A stretch of DNA of 64,000 bases, taken from assembly GCF_004346225.1 (NCBI RefSeq), contig NZ_SMAJ01000005.1:124001-188000 (forward strand), in the 5' to 3' direction. This document shows positions 33,699-43,400 of this stretch, in pieces. Positions within the stretch are counted from its first letter, which is position 1, and each line of letters starts with the position of its first letter. A program made the translations under genes and the position numbers. Under the pieces are notes generated by a model, which did no database searches, had not been told where the DNA came from, and saw only the letters and a program-made list of their open reading frames with translations. The stretch comes from Paralcaligenes ureilyticus (lineage in GTDB: Bacteria > Pseudomonadota > Gammaproteobacteria > Burkholderiales > Burkholderiaceae_B).

Positions 33699-36600
33699 TC
33701 AAGTGTAGCAGGGGGGATCGGACTGGGGCATGGCGGGGCAGCCGTGCCAGGCCGTGCCGGCGGGTATGTTTTCGCCCTTCATGACCAGTGTCAGCGGACC
33801 CAGGTGCACGTCGTCGGCCACGATGGCGCTATATAGAACCGTACTGCGCGGCCCCATATAGGCGCGCGCGCCGATGCGTACGTCGTCGATTTTCATGACC
33901 CGATCCTCGAACAAATGAGTTTGGGGGCAGCACAGGGCGTTGAGTTCGCTGTAATCGCCGATATACACACAGTCGAATTCGGTCATGTCGGTGGTGTCCA
34001 GGTAGACGCCGCGCCCAATGTGGGCGCCCAACAGGTTGAGCGCCTTGGGCAAAAACGGCGTGCCGCGCAAGTACCGCAGGAAGTTGGGCACCGCTATGCC
34101 TTCATACATATTGGTGGTGGCTTCGGATAGCCAGACGAAGGGCGTCCACATGGGCACGGCGCAGCGCTTGTAGCGCCCCAGCAGAACCCACTTGAAAAAG
34201 GCGACGAACAGAAACGTCGCCAGGCCGAACAGCAGGCCCGATACGGCCAGTTCCCAGGTGGCTTGGAGCCAGTGGCCGGCGCCTGCAATAGGCACGACAT
34301 CGAGCACAATGGCATAACCGGCCGCGATCACCAGCGAGTGGGGCGCGACGATGCGGAAGGTTTCGACCAGGCCGCGCTGCCAGCGCCGTGATTGCGATGG
34401 GTGGTAAGTGAGCTCTTCGGGGAAGCCCTGGACCGTTTCGCGAGCGGGCAGATTAAGGGGCGGCGATCCGAGCCAGGTATCGCCGTTGCGTACGGGGGTG
34501 TCGCGCGGTAGGCTCGATAACACGCCGATGAGCACGTTTTCGGGCAGATTGGTGCCGTCGGGTATATAGGTGCCGTTGCCCACGAAACTGCGTCGTGCAA
34601 TCACCGTAGGCTGGACCGTCATCCAGCCGCCGTCTATGTGTTCGTCGCCCAGCATGACGGCGTCGGCAATAAAGGTTTCGTCACCCAGGGACAGCATGTC
34701 GGGCACAACGCCCAGCGCGGTTGAGATTTCTGCGTCCCGGCCCACCTTGGCGCCCAACAGCCGGTACCAGGTGGAGGAAAACACGGTGGCATAAACGCCA
34801 TGCAACACCTGCAGGCTGGACTCCTGGATCTGATTCACCAGCCATTTGTACAGATAGACATTGCCGTTTACCGGGTAGCGGCCGGGCTTGAGTTTAGGCA
34901 GCAGGGCCCAGCGTATGCCGGCGGCGACCAGGGCGGTCAGGACAACCATGACAACGCTGGCGGGAAGCGCAAGCAGAAAATACTTGATCAGGCGCAGCGC
35001 GAACACATCGTAATCGTTGGCGAAGCCGGATCTGGCCAGCGCCCCCACCGACAGGTTGTCGATGTCCAGATAGTCCACCAGCATGAAGGTCGGAAACAGG
35101 GGGACGAAAAACAGGATGCTGATCAGCAGGGCGCCCAGTACGTAATAGACGTTCTTGCCTGCGATGCGAGACCGTGATTCGATGGGCCTGGGCGGCAGGC
35201 TGGCGGGATCGAACTCGCCGTGATCGGTCGCCGGAGACCCGCCCCAGATACGCCTGGTCGGCACGCGCGTGCCATCGCGCAAGGCCGACTGCCCCTGCAC
35301 ATGGCCCCATTCGGCCACGTGGGTATTGCCTTCCATCACGACATAAGAGCCTAGCGACGCTTCGTCTTCGATCGTGATGGCACCCAGAATCAATTCGCCA
35401 TTTTGCACACGAGCGTTTTCCAGGTTGACGCCGTTGCCTATGCTCACGCCATCGCCGATGGTGAGCAGGTCGGGGACGCGCAAAGTGGTCGAGCCTATCA
35501 GTACGTTGTTGCCGATTTTTGCACCCAGAGCCCGCAGCCAATAGACGTATAAAGACGAGCCGTTCAGCATGTATAGCGGCGCCGCTTCCAGGATGCGGTC
35601 GGTCAGCCACCAGCGGAAGTAGGTGACGCCCCAGAGGGGGTAGCGCCCGGGTTTCAGGCGGCCCAGTATCAACCACTTGGCGGCGCAGGCCAGAATGAAT
35701 TCGACTATGGTGGCCAGCAAATAAGCGCCTATGGATACGATGACCGCGAACTTGATCGAGTCGCCGGGGTCGCCCGTTAGATACTGATAGCAGAAAAATG
35801 GAATCAGCCACTGCGCCATTTTGAACGTCACCAGGAACGGCACGGTAAAGGCCTGCGCTACGCCGCAGCGCCAGCGGCGCCAGCGCGAGTGCATGATGCG
35901 CGTGGGGTGCGCGGTGCGTTCAACGTGGCCCGCCGCGGTGTCGCTGGCTTGCCGCGCCATGGCGCCGGCCAATGCCTGGGACAGCGCGCCGATCTGGCGG
36001 TTTTGATAGATGTCGCGTACGGTGACCTGGGCAAAACGCGGGTCGGCGCGCAGCGCCGACGCCAGCCGCGCCGCAAAGAGGGAATGGCCGCCCAGGTCGC
36101 TGAAAAAGTCCAGTTCGCGCCGTATGGCTTGGCCTGGAAAAAGTGTTTCCAGGGCGGCAAACAGGGCGACTTCGGCCGGGCCTTGCGCAGCATCGGAGCC
36201 TTCGGCGGGCCCGCGGACAGCCAGCGGCATTGCCTTGAGCGCTTTGCGGTCGATTTTTCCCGAGGCCAGCCTGGGCATCTCCGTCAGGCGCTCGAAGCGC
36301 GCCGGCACCATATAAGGCGGCAGGCGCAAGCCCAGCGCCGTGCGCAGCTCGGCCGTATTTTTGTAGCGGCACCCCTCGTGGGTGCCATCGCCCAAGGGAA
36401 CGGGTAGCTCGGCCGTAGAGGTATTGGCGGATTCAACGGCGTCTGAAGAGGCGGCCTCGGCATTCGGCGCTGCATCGGACGCGGCGCTTTGGCCGTTGCC
36501 TGCGACCCAGAAGGCGATCAGTTGATCGATGCCTTGATCCTGGCGCAACACCACGGCCGCCGTGCCGATGCCGGGTTGCTGGGCCAGGACAGCCTCGATT

Positions 36601-37898
36601 TCACCCAGTTCGACTCGAAAGCCGCGAATCTTGATCTGGTCGTCGGCCCGACCCAGGCAATGCACTTGACGATTGGCGTCGATGCGGGCCAGGTCGCCGG
36701 TGCGGTAAAGCCGCTGGTCGTGTTCGCCCGTGCTCCATGGGTTGGGCAGGAATTTTTCGCGGGTCAGCTCAGGCCGGCCCAGGTAGCCTGCGGCCACGCC
36801 CGGTCCGGTGATGCATAGCTCGCCGGTTTCGCCGTGCGGCAAAATGCGCAGTACCTGGCCGTCCACGCCGGGTTCGTCGGTGGCGACCACCAGCAAGCCG
36901 TAATTAGGCAGCGGCTGACCTATGGTCACTGGCTCGCCTGGGTTCAGTTGCGCGAGGCTGGCCGACACCGTGGCCTCAGTCGGGCCGTAGGTATTGAACA
37001 TCTGGCGTCCGGGCAGCGCCCAGCGCCGCACCAGCGATTCAGGGCACATTTCGCCGCCCAGATTGATGATGCGCAAACTGGGCACGTCCTCGGTGAAGAG
37101 CGCCAGCAGGGTCGGCACGGCATGCAGCACGGTAATATGCTGCCGATCGAGTGCACGGGGCAGGGCCTCGGGATCGGAAGCAATTTCCTTGGGAGCAATC
37201 CACAATGCGGCGCCTGCCAGGTAGCTGATCCAGATTTCTTCGAACGACATGTCGAAGGCAACCGAAAACCCTTGATACACGCGGTCGCTGTCGCGCACGC
37301 CGAGCACGGCGTTTTCGCTTTGCAGAAAATGGCAGATGCTGCCCTGGCTGATGGCAATGCCTTTGGGCTTGCCGGTCGACCCGGACGTGTAGATCACGTA
37401 AGCGGTGTCGTAGGGGTGTGTGCCGATGCGCCGCCGCAAGGGCGCTGCGGGGTTTTCAAGCGAGGCCAGCAGGTGCTCGGCGACATGCACGGGAGTGCCC
37501 AGACTGCTTAGCTGCGTTTGCAAACTTGCACAGCTGACAAGCGCAAACGCCTCGGCGTCATCAAGGCATACGGCGATGCGCTCAACCGGAGTGTCCGCAT
37601 CAAAAGGCAGCCAGGCGGCGCCGGTTTTGGCGATGGCCAATTGCATCACCAGCAAATCGATGCCGCGCGGCAGCCATAGGCCAATAATATGCCCGGCGCG
37701 TGCGCCGGCCTCGATCAGCCTGTGGGCGGCGCGGTCGGCCAAGGCGTTCAGCTCGGCATAGCTTAAGCTGTGCTCGCCGAAAATCAGTGCGGTTTTTTGG
37801 GGAAAGCGTTTCGCCGTTGCCTCGAACAGATCAGCCAGTGTAGTGAGACGCAGCAATTCCGGCTGTTGCAAGCCATGCAAAACATAAGAGTGGGACAT
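33699..37898 (-). CDS. Pls/PosA-type single-module NRPS with membrane hexapeptide C-terminus
   Basis: A 1399-residue protein. Residues about 20-570 are an adenylation domain (A3 YTSGSTGKPKG, A5 NTYGPTEATV, A7 YRTGDLARID, A8 GRADDQIKIRGFRVELGEIE, A10 ASGKIDRK). About 575-650 is a carrier domain with the phosphopantetheine Ser606 (DLGGHSL). The rest alternates TM pairs with three left-handed beta-helix segments (IGNNVLIGSTTL, VGRDAEISTALG, IGRGVYLDTTDM), as in the terminal domain of epsilon-polylysine synthetase. My reading of the pocket is D-M-E-H-I-L-T-V-S; an acidic third residue suggests a cationic amino acid. A REP lies in frame at residues 498-514. Confidence 0.87.
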   Translation of the reverse strand: MSHSYVLHGLQQPELLRLTTLADLFEATAKRFPQKTALIFGEHSLSYAELNALADRAAHRLIEAGARAGHIIGLWLPRGIDLLVMQLAIAKTGAAWLPFDADTPVERIAVCLDDAEAFALVSCASLQTQLSSLGTPVHVAEHLLASLENPAAPLRRRIGTHPYDTAYVIYTSGSTGKPKGIAISQGSICHFLQSENAVLGVRDSDRVYQGFSVAFDMSFEEIWISYLAGAALWIAPKEIASDPEALPRALDRQHITVLHAVPTLLALFTEDVPSLRIINLGGEMCPESLVRRWALPGRQMFNTYGPTEATVSASLAQLNPGEPVTIGQPLPNYGLLVVATDEPGVDGQVLRILPHGETGELCITGPGVAAGYLGRPELTREKFLPNPWSTGEHDQRLYRTGDLARIDANRQVHCLGRADDQIKIRGFRVELGEIEAVLAQQPGIGTAAVVLRQDQGIDQLIAFWVAGNGQSAASDAAPNAEAASSDAVESANTSTAELPVPLGDGTHEGCRYKNTAELRTALGLRLPPYMVPARFERLTEMPRLASGKIDRKALKAMPLAVRGPAEGSDAAQGPAEVALFAALETLFPGQAIRRELDFFSDLGGHSLFAARLASALRADPRFAQVTVRDIYQNRQIGALSQALAGAMARQASDTAAGHVERTAHPTRIMHSRWRRWRCGVAQAFTVPFLVTFKMAQWLIPFFCYQYLTGDPGDSIKFAVIVSIGAYLLATIVEFILACAAKWLILGRLKPGRYPLWGVTYFRWWLTDRILEAAPLYMLNGSSLYVYWLRALGAKIGNNVLIGSTTLRVPDLLTIGDGVSIGNGVNLENARVQNGELILGAITIEDEASLGSYVVMEGNTHVAEWGHVQGQSALRDGTRVPTRRIWGGSPATDHGEFDPASLPPRPIESRSRIAGKNVYYVLGALLISILFFVPLFPTFMLVDYLDIDNLSVGALARSGFANDYDVFALRLIKYFLLALPASVVMVVLTALVAAGIRWALLPKLKPGRYPVNGNVYLYKWLVNQIQESSLQVLHGVYATVFSSTWYRLLGAKVGRDAEISTALGVVPDMLSLGDETFIADAVMLGDEHIDGGWMTVQPTVIARRSFVGNGTYIPDGTNLPENVLIGVLSSLPRDTPVRNGDTWLGSPPLNLPARETVQGFPEELTYHPSQSRRWQRGLVETFRIVAPHSLVIAAGYAIVLDVVPIAGAGHWLQATWELAVSGLLFGLATFLFVAFFKWVLLGRYKRCAVPMWTPFVWLSEATTNMYEGIAVPNFLRYLRGTPFLPKALNLLGAHIGRGVYLDTTDMTEFDCVYIGDYSELNALCCPQTHLFEDRVMKIDDVRIGARAYMGPRSTVLYSAIVADDVHLGPLTLVMKGENIPAGTAWHGCPAMPQSDPPCYT
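36346..36417. repeat. REP inserted in NRPS gene between 12-bp direct repeats
   Basis: AGCTCGGCCGTA stands at 36346-36357 and again at 36406-36417. The 48 bases between contain a full REP (36363-36388, stem GGCACCC / GGGTGCC, loop CTCGT). Repeat plus insert is 60 bp, so the NRPS frame is kept and the REP is read as protein (GDGTHEGCRYKN between two TAEL copies). The site is the variable linker between A8 and A10 of the adenylation domain. Confidence 0.88.
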
Positions 37899-38089
37899 GT
37901 AGTAGCGGTGTTTTGAGGCAGAAGGCGAATGTGCCGCCCTTACATAAAGTAATAAGGTTACTGAACCCGACGGTGCAATGCCTATCCGGCGTTCAGATAT
38001 GGCATTATCGTATTGAAGCGGCAACAACCCAATCGAATTCGTTGAATACGTATTTTAATCCGCCTTGGCACGCGGTTATGCAAGGAATT

Positions 38090-38226
38090 GTTGTTTACTT
38101 GCAATCGTTGACACGGATCGCGACGGCGAATATGGCGGTACCCCCGAGTGTGACGGCACCGCTGAATGTAGCGGCACCCCTTGTGGGTGCCACATCATCG
38201 TTGTTTACTTGCAATGGTTGATACAG
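38090..38226. repeat. 27-bp direct repeats flanking a REP
   Basis: GTTGTTTACTTGCAAT followed by a GTTGA-AC core occurs at 38090-38116 and 38200-38226 (110-base period, three mismatches). Between them lie a complete REP (38168-38192) and degraded REP pieces (GCGGTACCCC at 38134, GACGGCACC at 38152). The rest of the 383-base gap upstream of the NRPS start (37899-38089) probably contains the NRPS promoter but no clear hexamers were found. Confidence 0.75.
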
Positions 38227-38281
38227 GTATCAGGCCGGCAGGGTGTGCCTTTTTCGATAAAACAAGGGCTCTTTCAATCTT

Positions 38282-38494
38282 ATGAATACATGGTATATCT
38301 TGCCCAACGGCCACATCAAGCACGTCGACGGCCTTGAAATCCAGCCGGAAAAAGACTGGTTCCCAACCGATGAAAGCCTGGCAGCCTTTGGCGCAGCCCA
38401 GCGCGCGGCCGGCAGCACCGAGGTGCAGATTGTTCAGACCATGATGCGCCTTGCATTGGAGTGCGAGCGCTGGGCGGCGGACAATCTGACCTGA
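38282..38494 (+). CDS. Small hypothetical protein
   Basis: A 70-residue protein, MNTWYILPNGHIKHVDGLE to MMRLALECERWAADNLT. I do not recognise it. It is acidic to neutral, has no TM or signal peptide, and shows an ordered helix-like C-terminal half. The GC-rich third positions and sensible composition support coding. The ribosome site is weak (AGGGCTC 12 bases upstream). It lies between REP-rich segments and has no operon partner. Confidence 0.55.
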   Translation: MNTWYILPNGHIKHVDGLEIQPEKDWFPTDESLAAFGAAQRAAGSTEVQIVQTMMRLALECERWAADNLT

Positions 38495-38534
38495 CGGGGT
38501 GTTGGCGGCCGATCTGACAGGTTGTTGCCACCCT

Positions 38535-38619
38535 GTAGCGACAGGCCTTGTGCCTGTCATCGATGCAAAACGCCGCCTGGATTGCCGGCGGCGATGGCAG
38601 CCACAAGGGCTGCCGCTAC
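38535..38619. repeat. Two REPs, convergent orientation, different stems
   Basis: A plus-strand REP at 38535-38560 has the rare stem GACAGGC / GCCTGTC with the usual CTTGT loop. A minus-strand REP at 38594-38619 has stem GGCAGCC / GGCTGCC. The heads point outward, unlike in REPINs. They lie in the 3' flank of azoR. Confidence 0.88.
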
Positions 38620-38648
38620 AAAAACAGAATGGCGGCACCCATTACCGA

Positions 38649-39296
38649 TCAGGCCGCAATCAGGGCATCGCTTTCGCGCATGGCCGTATCCAGATTCCTG
38701 ATTTCTTCCTGCGCCGCGGCGATGGCGCGAGCGCGGATATCGACCCCCATATTAAGACCCTCGGCGCGTACGAAACGCACGTCGGTAATGCCGAAGAAGC
38801 CGAATATGATCTGCAGATAGCTTTCCTGATGCTCCATGGCGCGGCTGGCCTCGCTCGTGGAATAGATCCCGCCGCGGCTGGAGGCCACGATCACCGTTTT
38901 GCCGGTGGCCAGCCCTACGGGCCCGCTTTCGGTGTATTTGAAGGTGCGGCCGACCTGGGCGATGCGGTCTATCCAGGCTTTGAGTTGGCTGGGTATGGAA
39001 AAGTTGTACAGCGGCGCGCCCACGACGACTACATCGGCGGCCAGAAACTGTGCGACCAGCGCTTCGGAAAGAATGTTTTCGCGCTTTTGCACTTCGCTCA
39101 ACTCGGTGGCGGTGGGCGGCAGCCTGAAGCTCATGGATTCTGCCGACAGATGGCTGGGAGCAGCCGAGGCCAAGTCCAGATAATCGATTTCGATATCGGG
39201 ATGGCTGGCACTCCATAGTTCGACAATGTGTTCGGTTAATTGGCGCGAGACAGAGTTGGCGCCGTTTACGCTTGAATCGATATGTAGCAGTTTCAT
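38649..39296 (-). CDS. azoR: FMN-dependent NADH:quinone oxidoreductase / azoreductase
   Basis: A 215-residue flavodoxin-fold protein. [20 protein letters not shown] is the FMN-phosphate loop. [21 protein letters not shown] and SRGGIYS are AzoR-specific. Such enzymes reduce quinones and azo dyes by two electrons in the cytoplasm and protect against electrophile stress. It is divergent from a LysR gene (126-base gap), a very common azoR-LysR arrangement, so induction by quinone-like compounds through that LysR is likely. Confidence 0.92.
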   Translation of the reverse strand: MKLLHIDSSVNGANSVSRQLTEHIVELWSASHPDIEIDYLDLASAAPSHLSAESMSFRLPPTATELSEVQKRENILSEALVAQFLAADVVVVGAPLYNFSIPSQLKAWIDRIAQVGRTFKYTESGPVGLATGKTVIVASSRGGIYSTSEASRAMEHQESYLQIIFGFFGITDVRFVRAEGLNMGVDIRARAIAAAQEEIRNLDTAMRESDALIAA

Positions 39297-39422
39297 GATT
39301 TTTCCGTATCTGGGAAGCCGAGTGTCCGGCGATGGAATACATTATGGATAAGTATCGATTCACTGATAAGATAGCGAAATTACAATAGATTGTTCTATTT
39401 ATTGATCTAATTGGAGCCGAGC

Positions 39423-40328
39423 ATGCAAGATCTGAATGACATGCGGTATTTTGCCGAGGTGGTGACTCGTGGCGGGTTTGCGGCGGCAGGGCGGTCGCTG
39501 GGGCTGCCGAAATCGCGTTTGTCGCGTCGCGTGGCCAAGCTCGAGACGGATCTGGGCGTGCGTCTTTTGCAGCGGACTACGCGCAAGTTGTCGCTAACGG
39601 CGGTGGGCGAAATATATCTGCGTCATTGTGTCGCCGTATGCGAAGAAGCCGATTCAGCGGTGGCCATCATTGCGCAGACGCGGAGCGAGCCGCGCGGGAT
39701 TGTCCGGTTAAGTTGCCCGGTAACCTTGGCGCAGTCCTGGGTCGGCCAGGTTTTACCGGAATTCATGGCGCGCCATCCTCAGGTGCAGGTAATTATGGAG
39801 GTCAGTAATCGGGTAGTCGATCTGGTTGATGAAGGCGTGGACATTGCCTTGCGAGTGCGCGCAACCCTTGAGGACAGCGGAAGTCTGGTCGTCAAGCACC
39901 TCGGGGTGTCGCAAGCCGTGATCGTCATCAGCCCGGTGCAATTGCAGCGTCAGGGGCATCCTCTGACGCCGGAGGATCTGGGCCGGTTCGATACGGTCGC
40001 CATGTCGGCGGCCGACGGCCGGTCGGTATGGCGAATGCTTGCGCCCGATGGGAAGGAACGGGTCTTCCGGCACCAGCCGCGTTATGTGGCCGACGATTTG
40101 CTGAGCCTGAAATATGCCATCCTGGCCGGAACCGGCGTGGGCGTACTGCCCAGCTACATGTGTCGCGAAGAACTGGCCGACGGGCGCCTGGTGACGGTGC
40201 TGTCGGGCTGGAGCTTGCCGCCCGGCATCTTGCATGCTGCTTTTGCATCCCGCCGCGGCCTGGTGCCGGCCGTCAGGCTGTTGCTGGATTTTCTGGGCGA
40301 GCGGGCGATATGCACCTCTGATATATAG
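39423..40328 (+). CDS. LysR-family transcriptional regulator
   Basis: A 301-residue LTTR of the AaeR/DmlR-like type. The HTH region is DMRYFAEVVTRGGFAAAGRS followed by LPKSRLSRRVAKLE. The effector domain begins GIVRLSCPVTLAQSWV. GGAG lies 7 bases before the ATG at 39423. It is divergent from azoR and probably controls it. The intergenic region includes an AT-rich CAATA-N7-TATT-type partial dyad at about 39383-39404 suitable for LysR binding. Confidence 0.92.
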   Translation: MQDLNDMRYFAEVVTRGGFAAAGRSLGLPKSRLSRRVAKLETDLGVRLLQRTTRKLSLTAVGEIYLRHCVAVCEEADSAVAIIAQTRSEPRGIVRLSCPVTLAQSWVGQVLPEFMARHPQVQVIMEVSNRVVDLVDEGVDIALRVRATLEDSGSLVVKHLGVSQAVIVISPVQLQRQGHPLTPEDLGRFDTVAMSAADGRSVWRMLAPDGKERVFRHQPRYVADDLLSLKYAILAGTGVGVLPSYMCREELADGRLVTVLSGWSLPPGILHAAFASRRGLVPAVRLLLDFLGERAICTSDI

Positions 40329-40386
40329 GCGGGGTGCTACAAAAACGGGGTGCTACAAAAATATATAGGCAAGGTGCAACAAAAAA

Positions 40387-40459
40387 ATGGCAGCCACAAG
40401 GGCTGCCGCTACATGATTCACGGGTACGTATTTGTAGCGGCACCCCTTGTGGGTGCCAT
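40387..40459. repeat. REPIN: head-to-head REP pair
   Basis: A minus REP of GGCAGCC subtype (40387-40412) and a plus REP of GGCACCC subtype (40434-40459) are separated by 21 bases ending GGGTACGTATTT. Three short GGTGCTACAAAAA-like or GGTGCAACAAAAA units lie just upstream (40332-40384). It sits between convergent LysR and RND genes. Confidence 0.9.
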
Positions 40460-40494
40460 CGTCCCATTCGCGCTCGCCCTACTCGCGCTTTCCT

Positions 40495-43400
40495 TTATTC
40501 ATTCCGCAGGGCGCGCCGGGCCAGACGCGCCTTTCTGGCTTTATACGCGCGGCGGGCCTGCTTGCGGCGCATATACCAATAGTGGGCGCGGTCCAGGTAA
40601 AGGTAGATGACCGGCGTGGTGAAGAGCGTCAAGGCTTGCGATAGGATCAGGCCGCCCACCATGGCAAAGCCCAGCGGCTGGCGCAGTTCCGATCCGGCGC
40701 CGTGGCCCAGCATCAGGGGCAGGCCGCTTAGCAGCGCGCACATGGTGGTCATCATGATGGGGCGAAAACGCAAAAGGCAGGCCTGATAGATGGCGTCTCG
40801 CGGCGACATCCCGTGCTCGCGTTCGGCGGTAAGCGCAAAGTCGATCATCATGATGCCGTTTTTCTTGACGATACCGATCAGCAAAATAATCCCGATGAGG
40901 GCAATAACGCTCAGATCGTAGCCATTGGCCATCAGTATCAGCAATGCGCCCACGCCGGCCGAGGGCAGGGTCGACAGAATCGTCAGCGGGTGGATGTAGC
41001 TTTCATACAGCAGCCCCAGCACGATGTAAACGGCGACCAGCGCGGCGGCGATCAGATAGGGTTGGCTGGCCAGCGAATCGCCAAAGGCCTTGGCCGTTCC
41101 CTGGAATGCTCCAATCAGCGACTGCGGCACGTTCATCGTGGACTGGGCCTTCTCGATCGCCGTGACGGCTTGTCCAAGCGCCACGCCCGGGGCCAGATTG
41201 AATGACAGGGTGACCGCGGGAAACTGGCTTTGATGGCTGATCGACAGGTAGCCTGTCTTGTTGGTGTCCACCGTAACGAAACTCGACAGCGGCACTTGCT
41301 GCTTGGTAATGGGCGAGGTCACGTAAAGCTTGCTGAAAAGATTGGGGTCTTCCTGCAGGCGCGGAGTGACTTCCAGCACGACGTGGTAGCTGTTGATCTG
41401 CGTGAAGTATTGCGCCACCTGGCGCTGGCCTATGGCGTCGTAGATGGTTGCGTCGATCAGGGCCGGCGTGATGCCAAAGCTCGCCGCCCGGGCCCGGTCT
41501 ATGGTGATGGTTGCCGTGCTGGCCGCGTTTTGCTGGTCGGAGGCTACATCGGTCAGCTCCGGCAGTTGCCGAAAGCGCGCGAGCAGCCTGGGCGCCCAGA
41601 TATTGAGCTCATCCAGATTGGCGTCGGTCAACGTGTACTGGTATTGGGTGCGCGACAGCCGGCCGCCCACATTGATGTCTTGTCCGGCCTGCATGAAGAG
41701 CCGGATGCCCTCGATATCGGCAAGTTTCGGCCTTAAGCGCGCAATGACCTGGTCGGCGCTGATGGTGCGGCCCTGGTCCTTGGGCTTGAGGTTGATGAAG
41801 AATCGGCCGGTGTTGAAGGTAGGCTGGTTGCTGCTCATGCCAAACCCGCTAACGTCCGGGTCTTCGCGTATGACGTCGGCCAGCGCCATCATGCGCGTGT
41901 TCATGGCCGAGAATGATGAGTCCTGCGAGGTTTCGGCAAAGCCGAAGACGAAGCCGGTGTCCTGCTGGGGGAAGAAGCCCTTTGGAATGACGATGAACAG
42001 TACCGCTGTGGCCGCGACGGTGGCAATAAAGCTGCACAGCGTAATGAACTGATGGCGCAAGACCAGGTTCAGTCCGCGCCGGTAGCCGTTATGCAGGAGG
42101 TCAAAGCCGCGCTCGAACGTGCGATAGATGCGGCCATGCGATTCGCGATTGCTGTTTTTGAGAAAGCGTGAGCAGAGCATGGGGGTCAGCGTGAGCGACA
42201 CCACGACCGAGACCACGATGGTGAGCGTCACCGTAATTGCGAATTCGCGAAACAGCCGGCCGACAATGCCGCCCATCAGCAACAGGGGTATGAATACGGC
42301 AATCAGTGAAATTGAAATCGAAACAATGGTAAAGCCGATTTCGGCCGACCCCTTGTAGGCTGCCTCCATCGGCGGCATGCCCTCTTCGATGTGGCGATAT
42401 ATGTTTTCCAGCATCACGATGGCGTCGTCCACAACGAAGCCCACGGCAATGGTCAGCGCCATCAACGACAGATTGTCCAGGCTAAATCCCACCAGATACA
42501 TGATGGCGGCCGTGCCCAATAGCGCCAGCGGCACGGTGGCGCTGGGTATCAGGGTGGCCGGGACGCTGCGCAGGAAAACGAAAATCGTGCCGACCACCAG
42601 ACAAATCGACAGCAGCAGGGTCAGTTCGACTTCGTGCAGCGAAGCGCGTATGTTTTGCGTGCGGTCGGTCATGGTGCTGACATGGACCGTGGGCGGAATG
42701 GAGGCCAGCAGGTGTGGCATCGCCGCCTTGATGCGCTCCACGGTTTCCACGACGTTCGCGCCGGGCTGCTTGGTGATGCCCACGATCAGCGATGGGCCGC
42801 TGATGGCTGAGTCGCCCGGAGTCGCGGCCTTTCCGGGAAAGGCCCAGGCTGCCTGCTTGACATCTTCGGCTCCGGGCACCGCAATGCCCACGTCCTTGAT
42901 TCGTATCGGCGTGCCATTGCGATAGGCCAGCACGACGTCATTCCAGGGCTGGGCATCGAGCAGCTGGTCGTTGGTGTAGACGGTAAAGCTTTGCTTGGGG
43001 CCATCTATCGTGCCTTTGGGCTGGTTGACCGTGGTGTTGGCAATGACGCCGCGTATGTCTTCCAGGCTCAGGCCCAGGGCCGCCAGTTTGACGGGGTCTA
43101 CCTGTATGCGTATGGCCGGTTTCTTCTGGCCAAAAATGTTGACTAGCCCGACACCTTCGATTTGCGAGAGTTGCTGCGCCAGTATGTTGTCGGCGTAATC
43201 ATTGACTTGCGTCAGCGGCAGCACGTCGGACTGGACCGACAGGAGCATGATGGAGAAGTCGGCCGGATTGATCTTGCGAAAGGTGGGCGGGCTGGGCATA
43301 TTGGCCGGTAGCTGCCCGGTGGCCGCATTGATGGCCGACTGTACGTCCAGCGACGCAGAGTCGATATTGCGCGCCAGATCGAATTGCAGCGTGATTTGCG

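Noticed and set aside
36357-38226. REP copies considered as a CRISPR array
   Set aside because: Spacing is irregular, orientations vary, the units are hairpins of variable stem sequence, and no cas genes are present.
38499-39218. 239-residue open frame antisense to azoR
   Set aside because: AzoR has full family motifs on the minus strand; the plus frame is a shadow.
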